Positions 1-7,886 of a stretch of 38,354 nucleotides of DNA are shown one piece after another. Position 1 is the stretch's first letter, and each line of letters opens with the position of its first letter. The notes under the pieces were generated by a model, which worked only from the letters and a program-made list of their open reading frames with translations, was not told where the DNA came from and did not search any database. The stretch comes from Verrucomicrobiaceae bacterium (GTDB lineage Bacteria > Verrucomicrobiota > Verrucomicrobiia > Chthoniobacterales > Chthoniobacteraceae), in contig SXWH01000148.1 of NCBI GenBank assembly GCA_005791535.1, positions 1 through 38,354 of the forward strand, in the 5' to 3' direction. Both the position numbers and the translations under genes were made by a program.

Positions 1-1572
1 ATCACCGCACAGCCCGTCTCCACCTTCGTGCACGAAGGCGGGAGCGTCTCATTTAGCGTTGCGGTCAGTGGCACGGAGCCGCTCAGCTATCTCTGGCACC
101 ACGACAACCAGCCGATGGCCTCGGCTACGACATCATCGCTTACGATCAGCGAAGCGAAGGAAGCTGACGCGGGGAGCTACCATTGCGTAGTCACCAACGT
201 GGTGGGCAGTGTAACGAGCAACGCGGCAACGCTGGAGGTCAGGCTAAAGCCGCGAATTACACGGCAGCCGGAATCGAAGGAGGTTCGATCCAAAGCAGCG
301 GTCACCTTCAGTGCAGAAGCCAGCGGTCATGCGCCGCTGAGCTACCAGTGGTTCAAAGACGGAGCAGAACTGACCGGCCAGACGCAGGCGGCTCTGACAC
401 TTGAGCAAGTGGGCACCGCACAGGCCGGAAGCTATACGGTGCGTGTGCGCAACGAAGCTGGCGAGGCACTGAGCGCCGCCGCGCAGTTGCGGCTGGTCAT
501 TTGGAGCGAAGTGGACGGGACTTATCAGGGGCTGCTAGTGCGGGATAACGGCGCCGCGCCGGAACAATCGCCCTACCCCGGACGCCTGACGGTCACCCTT
601 ACCTCCCAGGGTGCCATGAGCGGCTCGCTGGAATACGCGGGGCTGACGCACCGTTTCGCGGGCAAGTTCGCACCTGAGCTGAACTATGCGCGCATCTTCG
701 CCCGGAAAGGGCAGTCATCGCTGGAACTGAAGATGGCACTGGATGCCTCGGACCTGGTGCTCTCCGCGTGGGTCAACGAAGTGGCCGTGGCTGGTGCTGC
801 CGCGCCGCAGGAACCAAGCGAGACAGCACTTGCGCTGCAACCGTTCAATAGCCGCACCAACCCGGCTCCGCAGACAGGTCGCTACACAATGCTGCTGCGT
901 CCGACTGCCGACGTGGTCGAAGGACCGCAGGTGCCCGGATACGCCACGGTGTCGATCAACAGTTCGGGTGCGGCGAAGATCACGGGCAAGCTACCTGATG
1001 GCAGCGTGGTCGGATGCAGTGCGCTGCTGGCCGAGGACGGGACGATTGGGGTCTATGAGGGGCTTTACCGCAAGGTGTATCCGTATGCCGGCCACGTATC
1101 AGGACCAGTCCGGTTTGATCCCGACGGCGGAGAGCTTGCAGTGAGCGGCTCGATGGAATGGCGCAAGCCGGCGCAGGAAACCGGAGCGCTTTGGCCACAG
1201 GGTTTTGTGACCGCGCTTGAAACGGAAGGCTCGTTTTACGTGCCGCCGACTCGTGGCATACGTGTGCTCGACCTCGCCGCAGGAACCGACACGCTCGACC
1301 TGACACTCGAGGGGCCAATCACGGGCGACTTGTTCACGCGGGAAGTCCGGCTGAGCACCGGAAACAAATTCCTCATCGACGCGCCGAATGCGGAAAAGCT
1401 GAGCCTCAAGCTCGACGCAAAGACGGGAATTGTAACCGGGGAGTTCTTTGACCTCGGAGTGCGCAAGACCCGCAAGCTCGAAGGGGTGGTGCTTCCGGAA
1501 AGCAACCAAATTGAAGGGTTCTTTTTAGGAGGCAGCAGCTCTGGCAGCATCCTCATAGCCCCAACTCAATGA
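1..1572 (+). CDS. Ig-like domain surface protein, 5' end outside window
   Basis: The frame is open from the first base and begins in the middle of an immunoglobulin-like domain (ITAQPVSTF, then GGSVSF, SYLW, DAGSYHC), so the real start lies upstream. A second Ig-like domain follows at about residues 80-165 (PRITRQPES, LSYQWFKDG, AGSYTVRV). The remaining 350 residues are beta-rich, with GTYQGLL and GRYTMLL motifs each followed by a strand-rich block, and no catalytic motif that I recognise. Ig repeats of this kind are common in large secreted or outer-surface proteins of Verrucomicrobia and usually mediate binding. The stop overlaps the start of the next gene (ATGA), suggesting translational coupling. 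The function is unknown; adhesion or matrix binding is only an inference. Confidence 0.8.
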   Translation: MTAQPVSTFVHEGGSVSFSVAVSGTEPLSYLWHHDNQPMASATTSSLTISEAKEADAGSYHCVVTNVVGSVTSNAATLEVRLKPRITRQPESKEVRSKAAVTFSAEASGHAPLSYQWFKDGAELTGQTQAALTLEQVGTAQAGSYTVRVRNEAGEALSAAAQLRLVIWSEVDGTYQGLLVRDNGAAPEQSPYPGRLTVTLTSQGAMSGSLEYAGLTHRFAGKFAPELNYARIFARKGQSSLELKMALDASDLVLSAWVNEVAVAGAAAPQEPSETALALQPFNSRTNPAPQTGRYTMLLRPTADVVEGPQVPGYATVSINSSGAAKITGKLPDGSVVGCSALLAEDGTIGVYEGLYRKVYPYAGHVSGPVRFDPDGGELAVSGSMEWRKPAQETGALWPQGFVTALETEGSFYVPPTRGIRVLDLAAGTDTLDLTLEGPITGDLFTREVRLSTGNKFLIDAPNAEKLSLKLDAKTGIVTGEFFDLGVRKTRKLEGVVLPESNQIEGFFLGGSSSGSILIAPTQ

Positions 1573-2144
1573 AATTCGGCTTCAGGCGTCCATCGCTGCG
1601 CAAGCGGATCGCCGCGCTCACCTCATGGAAACGCGTGGTGCGCCATTCGCTGGGTCTCAAAGCGCCGCGCGGCATGGGCTGGCTGACCAACCCGCGCAAA
1701 GCCGCCTATAACCGCGTTTACAATCGCACAACCAAAGGATGCCTCGTGCTCCTGCTGGCGCTGCCCTGCTCCACTCTGCTCGCCGTCGCCTTTTTGCTGC
1801 TCCTGCTCACCATGTCATCATACGCCAACGGAATCATCGCCACTCTCAAGAGTTCATCAATCGTAGAATGCCGGGACGCGAGGACCGGGGCATTCAAGCG
1901 CTTGATATCCGTCAACAACGCCATCGACGTGGGCTGCGACGGAGAAACTATCGCTGTGCTGCAAGGCAACGGGCTGGTCTATCGCTATGACGCGCAGACT
2001 GGTGCGTTTCGAGGCTCGATTTCCGTAAGCGGAAAGCCCACCGCGGTGCAAGTCACCGGAGGCATGATCGTCGTGACAAGCGGGCGCACGGTGACCCGCT
2101 ACGATGCGCGCACCGGCGCTTTCATAGGATCAAGCGCACATTGA
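1569..2144 (+). CDS. Small membrane-anchored protein with propeller-like repeats
   Basis: A 191-residue protein that I do not recognise as a named family. The first 55 residues are very basic (many R/K, including the stretch LKAPRGMGWLTNPRKAAYNR). A strong hydrophobic segment follows at about 58-80 and is rich in Leu, which would anchor the protein with the basic part inside. The outer part carries repeated units ending in D-A-R/Q-T-G-A-F (around residues 99, 141 and 180), similar to beta-propeller blades of the PQQ/WD type, but only two to three blades are present, too few for a closed propeller. The start overlaps the stop of the Ig-domain gene (ATGA), so the two are probably co-expressed. 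It could be a truncated copy of a larger protein or a subunit that assembles with others. Confidence 0.6.
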   Translation: MKFGFRRPSLRKRIAALTSWKRVVRHSLGLKAPRGMGWLTNPRKAAYNRVYNRTTKGCLVLLLALPCSTLLAVAFLLLLLTMSSYANGIIATLKSSSIVECRDARTGAFKRLISVNNAIDVGCDGETIAVLQGNGLVYRYDAQTGAFRGSISVSGKPTAVQVTGGMIVVTSGRTVTRYDARTGAFIGSSAH

Positions 2145-2167
2145 GGGACTGGTGAGTGTTGGGCTGC

Positions 2168-2748
2168 TCAGCTCACAAATCGGTGCTTGCACCACGCTCT
2201 GCATTCCTCCGTAGCAGACCGTAACTGCACCGGATAGGCATGGCTGATTCCGGCCGCCTCTTTGGCTGCGGTGAACTCGTCAGCCACATCCTTGAACAGC
2301 TTGGTGGGCAGGCCGAGATGATGCGCGTTATAGAAGCGCACGGCGTCGAGTATCGAACCGCCTTTCATCCCAAGCTTGGCGTCACTCCATTCCTCGAAGG
2401 CGCTGCCGGCTTCGCGTTCCACGAAGACGCGCTCCCGCTCGGCGCGCCGCTTTTCACGCCGCACGACATCGATCGCTTCGCGAAATGCGAGCGTCCGCAG
2501 CCACGGCAGCAACGGGCGCCCGCTGTGGAAGGACGTGTGAACGGCAAATGCCGCGCCAGCGCCTCGTGCGCGGCGTCGCTCGCAATCTCCGCCGGGAAGC
2601 GTCTGCGCAGCCACGCCGCGAGGAGGGGCTGGCACCGCGCGTAGAGACACGCGGCGGCCAGTTCATCGCGCCGGGCACTTGCAAACAGAGTCGCAAGTTC
2701 ATCCGGTCCGCCCGCGAGCGGAGCGTCATCGGGTGTAAGGCTTTTCAT
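2168..2748 (-). pseudogene. Frameshifted sigma-70-like gene with integrase-like tail
   Basis: The start at 2748 is 6 bp after the stop of the large surface-protein gene. The first frame gives a sigma region 2-like start (LLAAWLRRRFPAEIASDAAH, residues 43-62), then loses sense after HLPF. In the -1 frame the similarity resumes with GRPLLPWLRTLAFREAIDVV and RREKRRAERE, as expected for the rest of region 2. A single lost base between about 2500 and 2545 would explain this. No region 4 helix-turn-helix follows. Instead the tail (LDAVRFYNAHH, DEFTAAKEAAG, QLRSATEECRAW) resembles the N-terminal SAM-like domain of tyrosine recombinases and stops before any catalytic domain. Sequencing error, real decay or an unusual fusion are all possible. 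Confidence 0.55.
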
Positions 2749-2754
2749 GGCACC

Positions 2755-5700
2755 TCAAGGACGGGTGAGCCGGAAGTAGGTGTTGGGCCCGCCGACCGGA
2801 ACCGTGACACTTTTCTGACCGGCTGCCGTGGTCACAGGCCGGGCGGATGGATTCCATGTCACGAGGTCGGTGCTTTCCTCCAACACGTAACCGGCCGCGC
2901 TTTCGGACCACGAAACAGTGAACTGCGAGGCATCGCCAGCCGGCGCGGGAATCATCTTCGGCAGTTCGCTGAAGTTCGCCACGAGCGTGCGTCCTCCGTT
3001 TGCCACGGAGAAGCTGTAGTCCCTCGCCGTGCTCGCAAGCACGCCGCCGACCGTCCAGCCATCGAATGCAAACCCGGCCGCGGGCGTGGCGGAGACTGTG
3101 GCGACCTCGCCGCTCATGAACATTCCCCCGCCCCCGGACGCACCACCGCCGGCGGGCCACGCCGTCGCGAAGACCGGGAACACCGGCGCGAAGTTCGCGA
3201 TGATGGTGCGCGGCGCATTCACGGTAAACGTGTAGCTTGGCAAGGTGCTCACCACAGTTCCTCCGTCGGACCAGTAGCGGAACTCGAAGTTTGCATTCGG
3301 CACGGCTTCGAGTGTCGCGGTCTGCCCGCTCGGATACTCGCCCGCACCGGAAACACTTCCGCCCGCAGCGGGCGAGCCGTTTGAAGCAATCTGAATCGCC
3401 GGAGCAAAGTGCGCCACCAGCGCGCGGTGGGTGGTGGCGTTGAACGTGTAATCGGCATCGGTGCTCGCGACCGCGCCGCCCGCGGTCCAGTTGACGAATG
3501 CAAAGCCGGGATTCGCGGTGGCCGACACGGTGACGCTGTCTCCCGCCGCGTAGGTGTCATCACCACTCACCGCGCCCGCATCAAACGGAGCGCTCGTGGC
3601 GGTGATCGTAACGCCGGTATCCGACACGAAGTTCGCGACAATCGTGCGATTGCCGGTGACGTTGAAGTCGTAAACATCCGAGGTGCTGACCACGACGCCG
3701 TTTTCGGTCCAGTTCAGGAAGCTGTATCCGCTCGCCGGGAATGCTTTCGCCTTCGCCTTCTCGCCGGTCTTGTAGGTGAGGCTGTCCATTTCCGTCGTCC
3801 CGCCGAGCGATGGCGACGCAGGCGCGGAAATCTCAAATGCCTCGATGAACTTCGCCACGAGCGTGCGATTTCCGCCCACGGTAAATGTGTAGCTCGGCGA
3901 GGTGCTCACGGTGATGCTGCCCTCCTGCCACTTGGTGAACTTGCGGAACGGCCCCGCCGTGGCTACGACCGTCGCAGTGTCGCCGCTAAGGTAGTTCCCC
4001 CCTCCGCTTGTAGTGCCGTACGCAACGGGACTTGCGCTCGTGGAAATGACCGCCTGCGTTCCCGCGACGATGAAGTTTGCGAAGAGCGTGCGGTTCGCCG
4101 TGACGTTGAACGTGTAGCTCGGCTGGGTGCTCACCTGCGCGCCGCCGACCGTCCATTTGATGAACACGTAGCCCGCATCCGGCATGGCGTTGACCGTCAC
4201 GCTGCTGCCGCTTGAGAACGAGCCGCCCCCCGTCGCCGTGCCGCCCGCAGTGGCGCTTGCAATGACGGAATACGTCGGGATGACGCTGAAGTTCGCGACG
4301 AGCGTGCGATTGCCTGTTACGTTGAACGAGAAGCTTGGCGCGGTGCTCACGACTGTTCCGCCGTCGGTCCAGTTCGAAAATGTGTAGCCGAGATTCGGTG
4401 TGGCAACGAGCGTGGCGTTGCTGCCTTGATCCAGCAAACCTCCGCCGGTGATTGTTCCGCCCGCGAGCGGCGCCGCGCTAGCCGAGATCGTCCATTGGGG
4501 AACATCGATCGCGAAATGCGCGACCAGCGAGTGACTCACATCGATGACAAACGAATGTCCCGTGGTCGCGCTCACCGTCTGCGCATTGTCCGTCCATTTC
4601 ACAAAATGAAATCCCGGCGCTGGCACGGCATTCACGGTGACATTGCTTCCGGCCGCAAACGAGCCGTCGCCCGAAGTCGTGCCTCCATCAATCGGATCGG
4701 CGACAGTATCCAGGAGACTCACAGCCCCAAGCACCCCGCCCGCTGGCGCGACGCGCAACGTGTAGTTTCTGGAGACATCGGGATTCACTCCATCAGTGGC
4801 CGTGACGCTGAAGGCAAACTCCCCGCTCTCGGTCGGGGTGCCCGAGAGGATCGAGGAGTCTGCGTTGAAAGTCATTCCAGTCGGGAGAACGCCGTCCATC
4901 ACGCAGGCAAATCCCCACGTGCCCTCCACCACAAGTCGGCGCGCCGTGTAAGCGGTCCCGACCTTTCCTTCGCTCACGTGGTCGATGAGCCCGACCGCGG
5001 CATCGACATCCACCGCCGCCATCTGCGAGCCCGTGAACTCGCCCACGACCTCCACGGTGGAGAGATCGGTAGTGACCGATACCCACTCGCCGGTTGCCGC
5101 ATTGAAATGATCGGCATACGTGACGCTGCCGCTACCGTGAATCCCGTCAGCACCGACCGCATCGCCCATCGCTTCGCCGGTCTCGGCATCGAGCGGGCCG
5201 ACGTATTTGTAGAACTCGTAGCGACGCGTCACGACTTCGTTCCCACCCGGGAGATCCTCGGCAGCAGCCGGGACCTCATTGTTTACGCCGCCGTCCGCCG
5301 CGCTGTATTTCTTTTGCAGGATGCGCCATTCGACTTCGACTTCGTCCGGCTCGCCGTTCCGCCAATCCTTCTTCTCGGGATGATCCGGATCCTCAGAAAG
5401 CAGCTCGCGCAGCTTCACCTTGTTTGCATTGTGGGTCGTGGTCTTGATTTCCTTCATCCACACGGCCTTTCCGAATTCCTTCGGCTCCGGAGCCGGCGGC
5501 GGCGGCGGCGCAATCACGGCCTGCACCTGGGCTGGCGCAGCGATTCCCGGCACCGGCGGATAGTATGTAAACACCGGAGTGGAGACCTGCACTGCCGGCC
5601 CACGGGCCAGCACGCCACCACGATCCACCAGCCAGTAATAATGCACCGCTCCAACCGCCGCGCGGAAGCCGGTTCCAAAGTGCTCCCCGCCGAAATTTAC

Positions 5701-6087
5701 GGCCGGATTTGTGAACTGATGCCCGTCCGTCGGCGAGATTGGTCCCGTCGGAACGATGGTCTTCGCAGCCCATGTTCCATCGGGATTCTTTTTACTCTCC
5801 CAGCGGATGCTCGTCTTCGGATGACCGGGAATCGAGTCATCCTGCGTGATGCGCGGCGTGCCATAGTGATTCCAGTCGAAGGTGTAGGTGATATCGGTGC
5901 TGTGGCAGTCCTCGACCTCGATCTCGAAGCCGTGAGTCTCCTCCCCGGTGTCGTTCACTGTGTCGAAGTTGTTGATGCTGCCGTACGCAACGCTTGCGTC
6001 CGATGAGGTGGGTTGAAGTGCCAGCGCAGCTAATGCGAGGACCAGCGGCGGCAGTTTGCGGAATTGGATAAAAGGATTGGTTTTCAT
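2755..6087 (-). CDS. Secreted protein with He_PIG domain and eight InlB-type repeats
   Basis: The ATG at 6087 gives a good signal peptide (MKTNPFIQFRKLPPLVLALA, cleavage near SDASVA), so I prefer it to the upstream in-frame ATG at 6216. The product has 1110 residues. The N-terminal 380 residues are unique, with a Pro-rich stretch (PPPPPAPEP). A putative Ig (He_PIG) domain follows (LPTGMTF, LSGTPTESG). From about 455 to 1043 there are eight repeats of about 73 residues with the pattern SGxxATVxAxP, GYxFxxW, VSTxPSYTF and NRTLVANF, typical of the divergent InlB B-repeat/bacterial repeat family. The C-terminal 67 residues (YVLEESTDLVTW, TYFRLTRP) resemble the short C-terminal domain often seen in verrucomicrobial secreted proteins. 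It probably acts at the cell surface or in the matrix; its ligand is unknown. Confidence 0.85.
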   Translation of the reverse strand: MKTNPFIQFRKLPPLVLALAALALQPTSSDASVAYGSINNFDTVNDTGEETHGFEIEVEDCHSTDITYTFDWNHYGTPRITQDDSIPGHPKTSIRWESKKNPDGTWAAKTIVPTGPISPTDGHQFTNPAVNFGGEHFGTGFRAAVGAVHYYWLVDRGGVLARGPAVQVSTPVFTYYPPVPGIAAPAQVQAVIAPPPPPAPEPKEFGKAVWMKEIKTTTHNANKVKLRELLSEDPDHPEKKDWRNGEPDEVEVEWRILQKKYSAADGGVNNEVPAAAEDLPGGNEVVTRRYEFYKYVGPLDAETGEAMGDAVGADGIHGSGSVTYADHFNAATGEWVSVTTDLSTVEVVGEFTGSQMAAVDVDAAVGLIDHVSEGKVGTAYTARRLVVEGTWGFACVMDGVLPTGMTFNADSSILSGTPTESGEFAFSVTATDGVNPDVSRNYTLRVAPAGGVLGAVSLLDTVADPIDGGTTSGDGSFAAGSNVTVNAVPAPGFHFVKWTDNAQTVSATTGHSFVIDVSHSLVAHFAIDVPQWTISASAAPLAGGTITGGGLLDQGSNATLVATPNLGYTFSNWTDGGTVVSTAPSFSFNVTGNRTLVANFSVIPTYSVIASATAGGTATGGGSFSSGSSVTVNAMPDAGYVFIKWTVGGAQVSTQPSYTFNVTANRTLFANFIVAGTQAVISTSASPVAYGTTSGGGNYLSGDTATVVATAGPFRKFTKWQEGSITVSTSPSYTFTVGGNRTLVAKFIEAFEISAPASPSLGGTTEMDSLTYKTGEKAKAKAFPASGYSFLNWTENGVVVSTSDVYDFNVTGNRTIVANFVSDTGVTITATSAPFDAGAVSGDDTYAAGDSVTVSATANPGFAFVNWTAGGAVASTDADYTFNATTHRALVAHFAPAIQIASNGSPAAGGSVSGAGEYPSGQTATLEAVPNANFEFRYWSDGGTVVSTLPSYTFTVNAPRTIIANFAPVFPVFATAWPAGGGASGGGGMFMSGEVATVSATPAAGFAFDGWTVGGVLASTARDYSFSVANGGRTLVANFSELPKMIPAPAGDASQFTVSWSESAAGYVLEESTDLVTWNPSARPVTTAAGQKSVTVPVGGPNTYFRLTRP

Positions 6088-6259
6088 TGGTTTGAATTGG
6101 CTGATGACGTTTGGATCTGGGTCGGCGGCGATGTCCACCCACGCGACGTGCAATGGGTGCAGGCACGGGCCGACTATGACGTGCCTGACACGCTCCGGCT
6201 TCCGCGGAGTCCACACGTGACGAATGCCCGTGTGCCCAGACTCCGCTATTTGGGGACTA
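6088..6259. promoter_or_regulatory. Intergenic region upstream of the InlB-repeat protein
   Basis: This 172-bp gap separates the large secreted-protein gene from the His-rich membrane protein, both on the minus strand. It should carry the promoter and leader of the surface-protein gene. I see no clear -35/-10 pair or strong terminator. The in-frame upstream extension to 6216 does not look like protein, which supports a non-coding reading. Confidence 0.35.
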
Positions 6260-6724
6260 TCAAATCAACAGCACCGCAGGCCGCGTCGGACGAATGTCCA
6301 GCGGCACAAAAATCTCAAAACTCTCCACTACCGAAACAACGGGAGCATGAGTGAACGCCACCAACGCGAGCCATTCAAAGGCCGGCAGTTCGGCGACCGG
6401 GCACTTGATTTCAATTTTCTCGGGCGAAGCAGTCACGCCCGTCTCGCTCGCATCGAAATTGGCGAAGTGATCTCCGTGTCCCGCTCCTTCAGGGCCGACC
6501 AGCACCAATGCGGGCCACTGGTGCTTGTGCCCGTGGTTCATACCGCCGGTTCCATCATGGTGAATCAATCCCACCTTCACTCCCGCCGAAGTCATCTGCA
6601 CCCGCACTTCATGCTGCCGGTCCATCGAAGCGCCAACTGCTGCAAACATGAGTGGCGCCACCTCCATCGCACTTAGGAAATACGCAATCGCAGCAATCCC
6701 CATCACAATCCGCGCCACCAGCAT
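6260..6724 (-). CDS. Small His-rich membrane protein, unknown function
   Basis: The ATG at 6724 gives 154 residues that open directly with a hydrophobic segment (residues 1-33, VARIVMGIAAIAYFLSAMEV), a signal anchor or uncleaved signal. In-frame sequence further upstream, to 6874, is Arg-rich and looks non-coding. The soluble part has a dense histidine cluster: HH at 55-56, then H64, H66, H68, H83 and H86, spread over HHDGTGG, NHGHKHQW and GHGDHF. Such clusters often bind metal ions, but no known metal-site signature is clear. A second, weaker hydrophobic stretch lies near residues 103-133. No family is recognised. It is separated from its neighbours by 170-220 bp and may be transcribed alone. 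Confidence 0.55.
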   Translation of the reverse strand: MLVARIVMGIAAIAYFLSAMEVAPLMFAAVGASMDRQHEVRVQMTSAGVKVGLIHHDGTGGMNHGHKHQWPALVLVGPEGAGHGDHFANFDASETGVTASPEKIEIKCPVAELPAFEWLALVAFTHAPVVSVVESFEIFVPLDIRPTRPAVLLI

Positions 6725-6942
6725 CCGCAACCTCTGCGGCGTCTTCCCAGTGTTCCCGATGTGTGAATTGGATTTCACAAGTGTCGTTTTAACAAACCGT
6801 CCGCAATGCGCATAACGCTTTGCAGTAACAGTTCGGAAGGGCGACGCCGCTCGTCCCGCACATCGGCTTCCCACGGGGATTTACGCCCGCGTAGAATCGT
6901 GCGAGCGGAAAGCCTCGTCGGAGTTCCGTTCGCGACGATCGA
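6725..6942. other. Intergenic region with no gene seen
   Basis: This 218-bp gap lies between the end of the DUF58 gene and the start of the His-rich membrane protein, both on the minus strand. Short ORFs cross it in several frames but none has convincing composition. It probably holds the promoter of the small membrane protein. No tRNA, strong hairpin or repeat was seen. Confidence 0.4.
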
Positions 6943-7827
6943 CTATATCACCCAGCCTTTGCGCCGCATCGTTTCGAAAAAGAGCGTCTCAAAAGGTTCC
7001 GCAGCGCTCGTCGTCAAAAAGCGACCGCTGCGCTGCTGGCATAGCGCGTGGAGCGTCGCCTGATGAGACGTGCGATACTCGTCGTAAAGCGCCAGCAACG
7101 CCGCAGCATTGCTGATATCGAGCGTGCCGTCTGTCTCGCTATCCACCAGACGGAAATCGCCGGTGACTTCGGGATTAATCTCCGCCGGCGACAGAATCTG
7201 CAGCGCGAACACCTCGAGGCCTGCGCTGTGTACGAGGTTGAACGCCCGCTTCATATCGCCCGCTGTGAGGAAGTCCGAGAGAATCACGACCATTCCGCGA
7301 CCGCGGTGATTGCGGAGAAAACCTTCGACGGCCATATCCACCGGCACATCACCGCCGGACTGGATGCCTTCGAGGAATGCGAACAGCTTGCCCAGGCTCG
7401 CGCGACCGCTGCACGGACGAAGCCCCTGCCCGCCTGCGCCACCAATCGAATACGCGCTCACTTTTTCCGCGCCGCGCAATGCGATGACGCCCATTGCAGC
7501 AGCCACCTTCTGAGCGAGCTGCAGCTTGCCGCCGAAACTCATGGACGTGCTTGCGTCCACAAGCAGGACGACGTGCATCTCTTCCTCCATGTGGAATTGC
7601 TTCAAATATGGACGATTGATCCGCGCGAAGATATTCCAGTCCACGAAGCGTACATCATCACCCGGCGAGTAATCCCGGAAGTCGCAAAACTCCGTACTCG
7701 TGCCGCCCTTCGCTGCGAGGTGTTCACCCCGCGAGCGATTGGTGAACCGCCGCGCCGCGTTGATACGAAGCCGCGCAAGGCGGTCGAGATCGCGATTTGA
7801 AAGGAGCGATGTGATCTGCGCGGGCAT
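6943..7827 (-). CDS. DUF58 domain protein (VWA-like)
   Basis: The 294-residue protein has the typical features of DUF58: the N-terminal block with EFCDFRDYSPGDDVRFVDWN (about residues 46-65), followed by a von Willebrand A-like domain whose metal site starts with VDASTSMSFG (DxSxS, about 91-100) and continues with VVILSDF. Members usually work with a MoxR AAA+ ATPase and other VWA proteins in envelope maturation or stress. No moxR gene is in this window, so the partner must be elsewhere. The DUF4175-like protein that often accompanies this family lies about 1.7 kb away on the other strand. Length and domain order are normal for the family. The exact role is not known. Confidence 0.9.
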   Translation of the reverse strand: MPAQITSLLSNRDLDRLARLRINAARRFTNRSRGEHLAAKGGTSTEFCDFRDYSPGDDVRFVDWNIFARINRPYLKQFHMEEEMHVVLLVDASTSMSFGGKLQLAQKVAAAMGVIALRGAEKVSAYSIGGAGGQGLRPCSGRASLGKLFAFLEGIQSGGDVPVDMAVEGFLRNHRGRGMVVILSDFLTAGDMKRAFNLVHSAGLEVFALQILSPAEINPEVTGDFRLVDSETDGTLDISNAAALLALYDEYRTSHQATLHALCQQRSGRFLTTSAAEPFETLFFETMRRKGWVI

Positions 7828-7886
7828 AGTGGAATGACGCAGGACGGACGACAGCAGTTCGCGTCACTCCCGCGCCTGCGCGCCGA

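Noticed and set aside
4426..6006. A 526-residue plus-strand ORF
   Set aside because: It lies opposite the InlB-repeat gene, is rich in Arg/His with no domain, and is a product of high GC codon bias.
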